Assembly (NCBI RefSeq): GCF_002289345.1 | Contig: NZ_NSDG01000076.1 | Coordinates: forward strand, 1 to 51,246 | From: Pseudoalteromonas sp. HM-SA03 | GTDB lineage: Bacteria > Pseudomonadota > Gammaproteobacteria > Enterobacterales > Alteromonadaceae | Length of the DNA: 51,246 nucleotides | Direction of reading: 5' to 3' | Part shown: positions 7,905-16,656 of the stretch, one piece after another | Position numbering within the stretch: position 1 is the first letter of the stretch | How the letters are laid out: each line of letters begins with the position of its first letter | The notes under the pieces: model-generated | Seen by the model: the letters and a program-made list of their open reading frames with translations, nothing else | Told to the model about the DNA's origin: nothing | Databases searched by the model: none | Translations under genes and position numbers: made by a program

Positions 7905-9500
7905 ATGACAATTACCGCAGCAAGTATGCAAAAAGACGTGTACAAAGAATTTCACAGCCGCGCATATCACCCTGAAGTGACAGAGGTTTATGCAAACTTT
8001 ACCTCGCGCAGCGGCAAACTAAGCAATGTTGCAAATAACGATAAAGTGGCTTTTGTGGGGCTGCAGTATTTTATCAAAAGTTACTTACAAGAAGAGTGGC
8101 AAGACTTTTTCGCAGCAGACAAGCACACCGCTGTGGCAAATCATAGACGGATCATGACAGCAATGTTGGGCTATCCGGTGGATGTGGGTTATCTCGAGGC
8201 GCTACACGACTTAGGCTATTTACCGCTGAGGATTAAAGCGCTGCCAGAAGGGACTTTAGTGCCGTATCAGGTGCCGCCCATCACTGTGGTCAATACCAAG
8301 CCTGGATTTGAATGGCTAACCAATATGATTGAGACGGTATTAAGCTGCGAAAACTGGCCAATCCAAACGAGCGCTACCACCTCAGTTGCATATTTAAAAG
8401 TGTTTCGAGAGTTTGCTCAACAAACCGGTTTACCTCAGGAGATCGTGCCGTTTCAGGGTCATGATTTTAGTTTTCGTGGCATGTTTGGTAAGCACGCTGC
8501 GGCTATGAGTGGTTTTGGTCACCTCGCGTCCGGCCTTGTAGGGACGGATACTATCCCTGCGGTACTATTTGCTGAAAAGTACTATGGCGCAGATGTCGAC
8601 AAAGAGCTGGTTGGCTGCTCAGTAGATGCAACCGAGCACTCAGTAACCTGTTCTTGGATCCAAGAAGGTGAAATCGAGTTTTTCCAATATTTGATGCGTG
8701 AGCAGTCACCGACAGGGATCCTCAGTGTGGTCTCTGATACTTGGGATTTTTGGAAGCTAGTCACTGAGTATTTACCAGCATTAAAAGCAGAGATCATGGC
8801 GCGTGATGGCACTGTGGTGATCCGTCCAGACTCCGGGGATCCGGTGAAAATCCTGACTGGGTATTGTGTCTCACCAGTATCAGAATATAGCGAGTTGGTT
8901 GACTCTCAGCAGCAAGCGCAAGAAATGGCGATGACAGATGGCTTTGAAGCGTATCGTTGGCAGGGAAATTACTATTCAGTCGAACCACACCCAACGCTGC
9001 TGCAGGAGTGTGAAGTAAAAGGACTGATTGAATGTCTCTGGGATACCTTTGGTGGCACTGTGACTGATAAAGGCTTTAAATTGCTAGATGAGCATATTGG
9101 CGCAATATATGGCGATGCAATTACCCTTGAGCGTCAGCGTCAAATTCTACAGCGACTGATGGATAAAGGATTTGCGTCCAAAGTGGTGCTTGGCATTGGC
9201 TCATACAGTTACCAATATGTCACCCGCGATACCCATGGCTCTGCGGTAAAAGCAACTAGTGTGGTTAAAAATAACCAGCGTGTGGCAATTTTTAAAGAGC
9301 CAAAAACCGACAGCAAAAAGCGCTCAGCAAAGGGGCTGCTGAAAGTAGAACGCGTAAACGGTGAGTTGATCTGCAAGGACAATGTGACCGAGGAAGAAGA
9401 AAAGCAAGGCTTATTAGAAGTGGTTTTTGAAGATGGACAGCTACTAAAAGAAACCACCTTGAGTGAGATCAGAGCTTTGATAAGCGCGCAAATTAGTTAG
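7905..9500 (+). CDS. nadV: Nicotinamide phosphoribosyltransferase NadV
   Basis: A 531-residue NAMPT-family enzyme joining nicotinamide and PRPP to give NMN, the one-step salvage route that bypasses deamidation. Landmarks are FQGHDFSFRGM, SVDATEHSVTCSW (the region of the phospho-acceptor histidine), VVIRPDSGDPVKI (ribose phosphate binding) and LGIGSYSYQYVTRDTHG near the C-terminus. The length is somewhat above the roughly 490 residues of other members. It follows prs by 11 bp with an AAGGAATAT ribosome site and precedes a hairpin terminator, so prs-nadV is a two-gene operon under NrtR. An NMN adenylyltransferase is not encoded nearby. Confidence 0.94.
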   Translation: MTITAASMQKDVYKEFHSRAYHPEVTEVYANFTSRSGKLSNVANNDKVAFVGLQYFIKSYLQEEWQDFFAADKHTAVANHRRIMTAMLGYPVDVGYLEALHDLGYLPLRIKALPEGTLVPYQVPPITVVNTKPGFEWLTNMIETVLSCENWPIQTSATTSVAYLKVFREFAQQTGLPQEIVPFQGHDFSFRGMFGKHAAAMSGFGHLASGLVGTDTIPAVLFAEKYYGADVDKELVGCSVDATEHSVTCSWIQEGEIEFFQYLMREQSPTGILSVVSDTWDFWKLVTEYLPALKAEIMARDGTVVIRPDSGDPVKILTGYCVSPVSEYSELVDSQQQAQEMAMTDGFEAYRWQGNYYSVEPHPTLLQECEVKGLIECLWDTFGGTVTDKGFKLLDEHIGAIYGDAITLERQRQILQRLMDKGFASKVVLGIGSYSYQYVTRDTHGSAVKATSVVKNNQRVAIFKEPKTDSKKRSAKGLLKVERVNGELICKDNVTEEEEKQGLLEVVFEDGQLLKETTLSEIRALISAQIS

Positions 9501-9528
9501 ATCCCATTGTTGTTCTCATCGTCTTTTG

Positions 9529-9559
9529 GTCGCGATAGGTTCCAGCCATCGCGACTTTT
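9529..9559 (+). terminator. Rho-independent terminator after prs-nadV
   Basis: GTCGCGAT (9529-9536) and ATCGCGAC (9548-9555) form an 8-bp GC-rich stem with an 11-nt loop followed by TTTT. Confidence 0.75.
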
Positions 9560-9600
9560 GTACTTCACAATTGTACATCTAATAATTACAATCAGTACAA
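9558..9600 (+). promoter_or_regulatory. TTGTAC/GTACAA repeats upstream of response regulator
   Basis: TTGTAC occurs at 9558-9563 and 9571-9576, and its complement GTACAA at 9595-9600. An ACAATTG core at 9567-9573 is seen again at 11696-11702 behind the kinase gene. The spacing of 13 and 19 bp is compatible with an autoregulatory site for the OmpR-type regulator, but this is inference. Confidence 0.35.
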
Positions 9601-9613
9601 AAAGCGCCTCCCT

Positions 9614-10309
9614 ATGTCTAACCAATATACAGTTTTATATGTAGAAGATGACCCAAGCAGTGCCGAGATCTTACGCTTATATCTGGCACAAGCGGATATG
9701 CAGGTTGTCCATTTCGATAATGCCTCAGATGCCCACCGAGCCCTACAGAACCTAACATTTCAACTCGCTATTTTAGATGTCATGCTACCCGGTGGTGATG
9801 GCCGTGAGTTACTTAAAGAAGCCGTTGCACGCAACATTCCTACCATTATGGTGACCGCCAAAGTGTCTGAAACCGACCGTCTTGAGGGGTTTGAGCTAGG
9901 TGCGGACGATTATGTGTGCAAGCCTTACAGCCCACGAGAGGTCATCTCACGAGCAAAAGCACTATGTAAACGTAGCTATCGTGGTCAGCAGAGTGCCGCT
10001 TTGTTGTTTGATGGCTTAAGTATCAACCTTGAGAGCAAATCGGTGACGGTAACACAGCAAACACCAGCGTTAACGGCGGTGGAGTTCGAGTTATTACTGG
10101 CTATGGCCAAGCAGCCGCAACAAGTATTTAGCCGGGCGCAATTAATCGAACAAGTATGGGGAAGTGATGCGCCTATTACGGATCGGGCAGTCGATACTCA
10201 CTTAGCAAACCTTCGTAAAAAACTAGGTGACAGTAAGGCTGAGCCCAAGTTTATCGCCACTCGTTACGGGCAAGGCTATCAATTTATCGCGCGTAAGGTG
10301 TCTTCATGA
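9614..10309 (+). CDS. OmpR-family response regulator
   Basis: A 231-residue regulator: receiver domain with the acidic pair YVEDD, the phospho-acceptor in LAILDVMLPGGDG, and Lys in DDYVCKPYSPREV; then an OmpR/PhoB winged helix (LTAVEFELLLAMAKQPQQVFSRAQLIEQVWG, TDRAVDTHLANLRKKLG). It overlaps the kinase gene by 4 bp (ATGA). No Shine-Dalgarno-like purine run precedes ATG 9614, so initiation may be weak or leaderless. The pair is followed by an aspartic-protease-like lipoprotein gene that could be a target; the stimulus is unknown. Confidence 0.92.
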   Translation: MSNQYTVLYVEDDPSSAEILRLYLAQADMQVVHFDNASDAHRALQNLTFQLAILDVMLPGGDGRELLKEAVARNIPTIMVTAKVSETDRLEGFELGADDYVCKPYSPREVISRAKALCKRSYRGQQSAALLFDGLSINLESKSVTVTQQTPALTAVEFELLLAMAKQPQQVFSRAQLIEQVWGSDAPITDRAVDTHLANLRKKLGDSKAEPKFIATRYGQGYQFIARKVSS

Positions 10310-11685
10310 AGCTAAAAACCAAGTTTACCTTACTTGTGGCGCTTTGTACCTTTGCGCTACTCGGGAGCTTCTATCAACTATCTAAAAACTCAGCCGAGCG
10401 CACTTTTTTAGCATTTAATAAGCAAAGTGCGGTAACGTTTGGTCATTCATTGCTTGATGATGACTTAGTGGAAGAAGCATTGGCTGGCAACACCTTTGCG
10501 AGCCCAGAAGCGACGTTAACGTTTTTAGCATCAACCTTTCCTGAGCAGCTATTTATTTGGCGAGATGCTAACTCAACAGCGGATGTAAAGATCCTCAACC
10601 CCGATCTCAGCATAGACTATGAGCAGGTCAAATCCGGTCATCAATTTTCTATCCATCACCCCGGTGTCGCGGCGTTTGTGGTGCAATTTAATGAGGCGCA
10701 ATATGTGTTATCACCACTGGGTGAGTTGTTTTGGTTACCTGAGGTATTGCTAGATAGGTCGTTTGAAAAGGAGGCGCTGCAGCAAGCGATGTTGGATGAT
10801 TTTATGCTTACTTTAGTCATCTTATCGATTATTGCTGCATTACTTGCTTGGTTGGGGTCGTGGTACTTTTTGTCGCCACTTAAACAGCTCAAACGTAGCT
10901 TCAAGGCGATAGAGTCGGGCGAGTTAGACACCCGCTTAGCGCTAAAACGTCATGATGAAGTGGGTGAAATCATCAGTAGTTTCAATAATCTTGCGGCTTG
11001 GCTACAAGGTTTGCATCAGCAATATAAACAAATGAATTCCGACTTATCTCATGAGCTTAGAACACCACTTAACGGCATTCGTTCGCGCTTGGAGGCGATG
11101 GAAGACGGTATAGTCCCGATGGATAAGGCTCAGTTAGCGGTGATCAGCCAAGACCTTCACAACGTCAATCGTATTATCGACGACTTATGTTTGTTGTCAT
11201 TAACCGAGTCAAAGCAGCTGACGTTGTCATCAACACGAGTAAATCTCTCTGAGCTGTTAACATCGACCTTAGTGCGTTACCAAGCACAGGCCGAAGCGCG
11301 AGGCGTGAAATTGGACGCAGATATTCAAGAAGGTGTGATCGTGACGCTTGATGCCGGAAGAGTCAGACAGATAGTGGTGAACTTATTAGATAATGCCTTT
11401 AAATATGGTGCTGATGGTGGCGTTGTGACCTTAAAGCTCAGTTATCAAGACGATGAACTGGTGATTACGGTTGCTGACTGCGGCCAAGGTATGTCGTGTA
11501 ATCAACTCGAGCAGGTGTTTGAGCGCTTTTATCGTGCGCAGGGGTCGCGCCATGACACATCCAGTTTGGGGCTCGGCTTACCAATTTGCCGTCAACTTGC
11601 CGAGTTGATGGGCGCGACATTGACCGTGACCAGTACTGAAAATCAAGGCGCAAGCTTTTCGCTGAGGTTTTCTCGACTAACTTGA
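10306..11685 (+). CDS. Membrane sensor histidine kinase
   Basis: A 459-residue kinase: transmembrane helix at about residues 7-24, a periplasmic sensor of about 130 residues, a second helix at about 166-188, HAMP, then HisKA with the H-box SDLSHELRTPLNGIR and a HATPase domain (N-box LLDNAFKYG, DCGQGM, SSLGLGLPICRQLAE). It is coupled to its regulator by an ATGA overlap. The sensor region has no recognisable domain. A two-copy 11-bp direct repeat begins at its stop codon. Confidence 0.92.
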   Translation: MKLKTKFTLLVALCTFALLGSFYQLSKNSAERTFLAFNKQSAVTFGHSLLDDDLVEEALAGNTFASPEATLTFLASTFPEQLFIWRDANSTADVKILNPDLSIDYEQVKSGHQFSIHHPGVAAFVVQFNEAQYVLSPLGELFWLPEVLLDRSFEKEALQQAMLDDFMLTLVILSIIAALLAWLGSWYFLSPLKQLKRSFKAIESGELDTRLALKRHDEVGEIISSFNNLAAWLQGLHQQYKQMNSDLSHELRTPLNGIRSRLEAMEDGIVPMDKAQLAVISQDLHNVNRIIDDLCLLSLTESKQLTLSSTRVNLSELLTSTLVRYQAQAEARGVKLDADIQEGVIVTLDAGRVRQIVVNLLDNAFKYGADGGVVTLKLSYQDDELVITVADCGQGMSCNQLEQVFERFYRAQGSRHDTSSLGLGLPICRQLAELMGATLTVTSTENQGASFSLRFSRLT

Positions 11686-11702
11686 TAATTGCTTGACAAT
11701 TG
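11681..11702. repeat. Tandem 11-bp direct repeat
   Basis: CTTGATAATTG then CTTGACAATTG, back to back, differing at one base. The 11-bp period is what an OmpR-type dimer recognises. It lies 50 bp upstream of the aspartic-protease-like gene and overlaps the kinase stop codon. Confidence 0.4.
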
Positions 11703-11751
11703 CTCGGCATAGTTAGCTCAACAACGACATCAACAGTTTGAGAGCAAGATT

Positions 11752-12627
11752 ATGAGAGCAATTATTTTATCAGCATTGGCATGTACCACCGTTGGTTGTG
11801 GGATCACCGCGTCTACCGCGCCACAATCGCTCACCTTACCGATGAAATATACCGAGAAAGGTCATGCCTATGTAATGGCAACGCTTAACCATACGGTTAC
11901 CCATCCTATGATTTTAGACAGTGCTGCGAATGTTGGTATTTTACCGGTTAATCTGAAAGCAGCACTTGCCTTGTCAGAAGATAAGCTAAGCAAAATGGAT
12001 GTACAAGGCGCAAGTGGCAGCTCAGAGCTAGTGTTGGCAACAATAGACCACACCAGCGTCGGTCATTTAGCAGCAGAGTCGCTTCCTTATGTATTTAAAG
12101 ATATGACCCGCTTAGATGTGGAAGGTGTCTTGCCTGGAATTTTGGGGCATGGATATATGTCGCAATATTGTAATGTGTTTGATTTTAATAATAATGAGCT
12201 GAGTTTGTATCAAGGGGCTTGCCCAAGTAGCGTGACACAAGGCTTGGAGAGTGAAAGTTTTAAAATAGATAACAATTTCATTAAGCTGACAGCAAGTTTT
12301 AATGGCGAAGAGGTGGACGCCGTGCTTGATACTGGCGCCCCAACCAACTACATCAACTCACACTTGGCCAATAAACTAACATTAACGCTGGGCGAAGAAG
12401 ACATCAGCCGAGGGTTAAACGACCAAGCGACTAAAAAGGTGGCCATAGAATCACTGCGTTTTAGCTTAGGTGACAAGGAAATCATCAATACCAAAAGTCA
12501 CTTATCGGATATGCCTGTGTTTGAAGTGCTTGGATATAAAGGCGAGCCATTTATCCTACTTGGTTTAAGTAACTTTAACGATGACAAGCTAGTTATCGAC
12601 TACTTTGAGAACAAAATTTACTTTTGA
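11752..12627 (+). CDS. Periplasmic aspartic-protease-like protein with two active-site motifs
   Basis: A 291-residue exported protein. The N-terminus is a short signal peptide ending in TTVGC (Cys16), probably a lipoprotein although the lipobox is not ideal. Two retropepsin-like motifs are present in one chain: MILDSAANVG with Asp56 and AVLDTGAPTNYI with Asp193, each followed by a hydrophobic strand pattern, so the chain looks like a duplicated Asp_protease_2 unit that could form the two-aspartate site by itself. The first motif is DSA rather than DTG/DSG and may weaken activity. It sits 66 bp after the kinase gene, with a tandem repeat between that may bind the regulator. The substrate is unknown. 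Confidence 0.75.
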   Translation: MRAIILSALACTTVGCGITASTAPQSLTLPMKYTEKGHAYVMATLNHTVTHPMILDSAANVGILPVNLKAALALSEDKLSKMDVQGASGSSELVLATIDHTSVGHLAAESLPYVFKDMTRLDVEGVLPGILGHGYMSQYCNVFDFNNNELSLYQGACPSSVTQGLESESFKIDNNFIKLTASFNGEEVDAVLDTGAPTNYINSHLANKLTLTLGEEDISRGLNDQATKKVAIESLRFSLGDKEIINTKSHLSDMPVFEVLGYKGEPFILLGLSNFNDDKLVIDYFENKIYF

Positions 12628-12664
12628 TTTGTCGAATAAAGTCTAGAAGCGATAGACACTGTGT

Positions 12665-13072
12665 TCAAAGTGGCTGTTTTGTGTCTACTGGAATGACCGA
12701 TGGACGCGTAAGGATATAGCTAAGTACTCCCGCTTCGGTTATCGCGACAGACCACACTACCCAAACAGGTGCGCTACTAAAGCTCAGAGCTAGTAAGCCA
12801 ACACTCATGCCAATTGCCGCGCCAACTTTGCCTTTTATGGGGATCACCTGATGTTGTCGCCATGCAACCAGACTCGGGCCAAATTTTGGGTGGGTAAGCA
12901 GCCAGTTTTCTAACGTAGGAGAAGAGCGGGTAAAGCATGCAAGGGCGAGGATAAAAAAGATGGTGGTAGGCATAACTGGCAGTGCCATGCCGATAAAGCC
13001 AAGACCAACAAAGACGATGCCAGCAACATGCAACCAAAAACAACGATTGAATAAGGGAATTTTTTTACGCAT
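12665..13072 (-). CDS. YbaN/DUF454 family inner-membrane protein
   Basis: About 135 residues. The pattern HVAGIVFVGLGFIGMALPVMPTTIFFILALACFTRSSP followed by WLLTHPKFGPSLVAWRQHQVIPIKGK is characteristic of DUF454. Three or four transmembrane helices are visible. The function of the family is unknown. Three ATGs are in frame (13084, 13078, 13072); the last is chosen because GAGG lies 6 bp before it. It is convergent with the aspartic-protease-like gene. Confidence 0.88.
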   Translation of the reverse strand: MRKKIPLFNRCFWLHVAGIVFVGLGFIGMALPVMPTTIFFILALACFTRSSPTLENWLLTHPKFGPSLVAWRQHQVIPIKGKVGAAIGMSVGLLALSFSSAPVWVVWSVAITEAGVLSYILTRPSVIPVDTKQPL

Positions 13073-13300
13073 AGGCATCCTCATATTTCGAGAGTTCTGA
13101 ACTGACAGCGTATCACAATGGCCTGAGGCAGCATTGTTAACCAGAAGCCAGTTATTAAAAGCATATCACAGCGGCTGAAATTCGCGAATCTTCAACTAAG
13201 CTAAAGCAAAGAGATTATCAGTCGGACGTCAGTGTTTAAAATAGCGAATCTGATCCCAGGTTCAGGGAAGTAGTGCGACTGAAACGTTGAGGGGCAAAGT

Positions 13301-14548
13301 ATGCAAGTAAATTTAGAACGTCTTAAGTCTACCTTATTTGCGCTCGCGGAGTTCGGCTATAACCATGAGGATAAGGGAATTTATCGCCAAGGTTTTAGTA
13401 GTGAGGATTTTGCAGCGCGTAACTGGCTGATGGAATGCGCACAAAGCGAAGGATTTGTGAGTCGCATGGATGGCGCTGGCAATGTGATTATTGAAATGAC
13501 CAGCCCAGATATTGCAGTAAAACCCGCAGTGATAATTGGCTCTCATCTCGATAGTGTACCAGCGGGAGGTATGTTTGATGGAACCTTGGGCGTCATTGCG
13601 GGGTTTGAGTGTATTCGTATTTTGAAAGAGCACAATGTGCAATTAGATAGGCCGATTTGGGTCATCGGTACCAGTGAAGAAGAGGGGCGCTTTGGCGGCA
13701 TGATAGGGGCGCAAGCGCTTACTGGAAAATTAACGCCTCACCAATTACTCACAAGTCATGATGCAGATGGTTGTATGCTTAGCGATGCTATGCGTGCGCA
13801 GGGGTTAGACCCTATGGATGCACTGAATGCAAGACTAGAACCTGAGCAAATAAATAGTTTTTTTGAATTACATATTGAACAGGGACCAGTACTTGATCAA
13901 AAAGGCATTCAGATTGGTGTGGTAGAAGGGATTTCTGGGGTATTTAAATGGATAGTCAAATTGATTGGGAAGGCCGACCATGCAGGTACTGCGCCCATGG
14001 AGATGCGTAGCGACGCCTTTATGGGACTGGCTGATTTTGCCTACCAGTTAGATCGCATTATTGCAGAAGATGGTACGGATACCACGAGGATTACCGTCGG
14101 TAAGGCAGAATTAAAGCCGGGTTTTGCACATACGATTGCTGGAGAAGTGGATTTCACCATCGTCGCACGTGATATGGACGAAACGGTGATGGAGAACCTT
14201 GAAATTGCCTGTCGTAAAGCGCTTTCAGCCATCGCTCGAAAGCATCATTTAATGTTTGAATACGAGCAGGTGAGTTGGTTGTCTCCAATGAAGTGCACAC
14301 CTGAGATGGTGGAATTTATTAGTCAGCAGGCAGAGAGCTTGTCCTTGAATTATCAAATCATGCCAAGTGGTGCTGGTCACGATAGCCAGTTTTTTTCAGA
14401 AGTGTGTCCCACGGGGCTGATATTTATTCCATCACTTAACGGCGTTAGCCATGCGCCAGACGAATGGAGTCATTGGCATGATGTTGAAGCTGGGAGTAAT
14501 TTACTGCTGCAATGTGTTCAAAAAAGAGCAATAAAAACAAAAGAATAA
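13301..14548 (+). CDS. M20-family N-carbamoyl amino acid / ureide amidohydrolase
   Basis: A 415-residue zinc enzyme of the AllC/AmaB (hydantoinase-carbamoylase) group. Metal ligands and catalytic parts are seen in GSHLDSVPAGGMFDG (His82, Asp93), TSEEEGRFGG, ELHIEQGPVL and, at the C-terminus, GAGHDSQFF and GVSHAPDEWS; the lid domain carries GKADHAGTAPM. Family members hydrolyse N-carbamoyl-L-amino acids, beta-ureidopropionate or allantoate, releasing ammonia and CO2. The lid motif usually written P-N-x-x-N-V-I-P reads KPGFAHTIAG, so the substrate may differ. A good ribosome site (GAGGGG) precedes ATG 13301. It is 136 bp upstream of the carbamoyltransferase operon and may or may not be transcribed with it. 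Confidence 0.88.
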   Translation: MQVNLERLKSTLFALAEFGYNHEDKGIYRQGFSSEDFAARNWLMECAQSEGFVSRMDGAGNVIIEMTSPDIAVKPAVIIGSHLDSVPAGGMFDGTLGVIAGFECIRILKEHNVQLDRPIWVIGTSEEEGRFGGMIGAQALTGKLTPHQLLTSHDADGCMLSDAMRAQGLDPMDALNARLEPEQINSFFELHIEQGPVLDQKGIQIGVVEGISGVFKWIVKLIGKADHAGTAPMEMRSDAFMGLADFAYQLDRIIAEDGTDTTRITVGKAELKPGFAHTIAGEVDFTIVARDMDETVMENLEIACRKALSAIARKHHLMFEYEQVSWLSPMKCTPEMVEFISQQAESLSLNYQIMPSGAGHDSQFFSEVCPTGLIFIPSLNGVSHAPDEWSHWHDVEAGSNLLLQCVQKRAIKTKE

Positions 14549-14684
14549 ATGTAAAGTGAGGAACAAATTGAGTGTCGGTTTACTAGACAAATTTGATCCT
14601 TGGGCTAGTCTTTGTTACTACTAGAATAACGTGGATAGCAAAACTTGCGGCGAATTCAGGCTTGGATAACCGTAGTTAGGGATT

Positions 14685-15122
14685 ATGAGGATGTGGATCG
14701 CCCGAGTAGTAACCTTAGTCTTAGTTGCTGCAAGCTTTAATGGGCTTGCCGCCTCGCTGAGGGTGAGCGATGAGGTCGTGACTGCTGGGTTTATTACGCT
14801 ACACATTGAGCGTACAGGTCCCCCTCTACAGCAATCAACTCAGCTATCCATTCAACGTCTTTCAGAACCTTACTCCCTTTCCCTTTCGCTTAAGCCGACT
14901 CAACAAGCGGTAACCATTAGTGGCTTGGCTGATGGTGATTATCTTGCAACCTTAGATAACCCTTCAGCTAATTCGGCACAAACGTCGGTCTCATTTACAG
15001 TCAAACATCATCAGTTAACGTTGGCGCTTGCACTGTTTGTACTGGGCTTGTGCTTATTTGTGCTGCTTGTAGGGATGATTGTGGTAGGCAATAAGCAAGC
15101 GCACGATAAGGAAAGCGTATGA
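14685..15122 (+). CDS. Signal-anchored membrane protein, first gene of the carbamoyltransferase operon
   Basis: A 145-residue protein I do not recognise. It has an N-terminal signal peptide (about residues 1-23), a Ser/Thr-rich extracytoplasmic domain of about 85 residues with alternating beta-strand-like pattern (LSLSLKPTQQAVTISGL), and one strong C-terminal helix (about 110-135) with a short basic/acidic tail. It overlaps the SSS transporter gene by ATGA, so the two are likely coupled and may form a complex. An alternative start is ATG 14691. Nothing like a catalytic motif is visible. Confidence 0.75.
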   Translation: MRMWIARVVTLVLVAASFNGLAASLRVSDEVVTAGFITLHIERTGPPLQQSTQLSIQRLSEPYSLSLSLKPTQQAVTISGLADGDYLATLDNPSANSAQTSVSFTVKHHQLTLALALFVLGLCLFVLLVGMIVVGNKQAHDKESV

Positions 15123-16540
15123 TAAATGCTTCATTGGCGCTCGGTCTCGCCCTAGCGTTTGCTTTGCTATGGGTATTTTTTGGCTGGTGGATTGGCAGGC
15201 GCGTGCAGTCACATAATGAATTTGCGCTGGCCGGTAGGAATGTCGGATTGGCTTTTGCTTGCGCCACTGCGATGGCAACTTGGGTCACCAGTAACACCAC
15301 TTTAGTTGCGCCACAGCTCACTTATCAGTTTGGTATTTGGGGCATGATAGGCTACGCCTGTGCTGCATTCGGATTGCTGCTATTTGCGCCGCTGAGCCAA
15401 CGCATCAAAACTTTACTACCCCACGGCTACACCAGTGGCGACTTTATGCGGTTGCGGTTTGGGCGTTTCTCTTGGTGGATTTTTTTGCTGATCTCTTTCG
15501 TGTATGCCATGAGCTGGCTCGTTAGCCTAGGCATGGCCGGTGGCATTTTGCTACACACCCTAAGTGGCTTAGATTATTACCTTGGTATGTCAATAATTCT
15601 ACTGATGTGTGTGGTCTACACGCTCTTTGGCGGTCTAAAAGCGGTGATCGCCACGGACTTTCTACAGGCCATTATTATTTTGGCCGGTGTCGTCGGAATT
15701 GCCATTGTCGTGGCGATGAATGTTGGGCTTGAACCAATTCACCAAAAACTCAGTAGCGACCACCCCAAGCTACTCGACCTGCTTTTTCCTGCCGCTGTGA
15801 TGTTTTTATTCAACAATATCTTTTTTGGTTTAGGAGAAATTTTTCACAGCAACGTATGGTGGTCAAGGGCGTTTGCATTTAAAGGTGGGGTGGGCAAAAA
15901 GGCGTATTTTATCGCAGGACTACTGTGGCTACCGATCCCCATCGTGACAGGGTTTATTGCGCTGGCAGCGCCGAGTTTAGGTTTGTATCCCGCTAGCGCC
16001 GATATGGTGGGACCCTTAGTTGCAAGCCAAGTGCTCGGCTATACCGGCTCGATCATTCTGTTCATTGTGGTGTTCTCCGCGCTGGCATCGAGTTTGGACT
16101 CCTTGCTTGCTGCAACGTCAGATCTCATCAATCAAGATATTTATCTACAATACATCAAACCAAAGGCGAGCGATAGTGAACGCTTAAAAAGTGCTAAGTG
16201 GATCATTGTCATCTTAGGTGTAGTAACTTGGCTTTTGTGTTTACCAAAAATCGCCACGCTGGGTGCCTTGTTGAACTTCGCTGGTGCCTTCGTCGCCAGC
16301 ACCATTTGGCCTATCGTATTTGGTTTGTACTTTGCGCGAATGACGGGAAATAGCGCTGGCTGGGCTATGTTGCTTGGCACGCTATCTGGCTTTATTGGGT
16401 ATTTTTATATTGGCTTTTATGTCGCTGCATTAGTTTCTTGTGCGGTGTCGTTATTAATTTGTGTGATTGCTTGGCGTTTTAGTCAGCAATCATTCCATTG
16501 GCAAGCGTTGGGCACGCAAAGCAAAGTGGAGGATGTATGA
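15119..16540 (+). CDS. Sodium:solute symporter (SSS family)
   Basis: A 473-residue integral membrane protein with about 13 helices. The SSS signature region reads VYTLFGGLKAVIATDFLQAIIILAGV (about residues 163-190), and VVFSALASSLDSLLAATSDLINQDIY has the sodium-site serine pattern of the family (TM8 region). SSS carriers import amino acids, sugars, urea, allantoin-like compounds or vitamins with sodium. The substrate is not evident from sequence; the neighbouring genes suggest an amino acid, amide or ureide. It overlaps its upstream partner (ATGA) and the following 39-codon gene (ATGA). Confidence 0.92.
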   Translation: MINASLALGLALAFALLWVFFGWWIGRRVQSHNEFALAGRNVGLAFACATAMATWVTSNTTLVAPQLTYQFGIWGMIGYACAAFGLLLFAPLSQRIKTLLPHGYTSGDFMRLRFGRFSWWIFLLISFVYAMSWLVSLGMAGGILLHTLSGLDYYLGMSIILLMCVVYTLFGGLKAVIATDFLQAIIILAGVVGIAIVVAMNVGLEPIHQKLSSDHPKLLDLLFPAAVMFLFNNIFFGLGEIFHSNVWWSRAFAFKGGVGKKAYFIAGLLWLPIPIVTGFIALAAPSLGLYPASADMVGPLVASQVLGYTGSIILFIVVFSALASSLDSLLAATSDLINQDIYLQYIKPKASDSERLKSAKWIIVILGVVTWLLCLPKIATLGALLNFAGAFVASTIWPIVFGLYFARMTGNSAGWAMLLGTLSGFIGYFYIGFYVAALVSCAVSLLICVIAWRFSQQSFHWQALGTQSKVEDV

Positions 16541-16656
16541 TCTCATTGGGCGCATTTTCTAGTTTAATTTGGCTGGCCATAGTGCTCAGTTGTTTATGTC
16601 CTGTTGTCCTTGTCGTTATGTTCCTTATTGATTTTAAAAAGAGGCAGTTATGGTAA
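16537..16656 (+). CDS. 39-aa membrane micropeptide in the SSS-carbamoyltransferase operon
   Basis: A 39-codon frame whose ATG overlaps the SSS stop (ATGA) and whose last codons overlap the start of the carbamoyltransferase gene by 7 bp. It encodes one long hydrophobic helix (about residues 8-31, LIWLAIVLSCLCPVVLVVMF) followed by a basic end FKKRQLW. SD-like GGAGGA precedes it at 16529-16534. The arrangement resembles the small accessory subunits found next to some SSS carriers. It is supported only by position, coupling and composition. Confidence 0.65.
   Translation: MISLGAFSSLIWLAIVLSCLCPVVLVVMFLIDFKKRQLW

Noticed and set aside
14549..14684. Promoter for the carbamoyltransferase operon
   Set aside because: TTGATC followed after 17 bp by TACTAC is too weak to claim; co-transcription with the M20 gene remains open.
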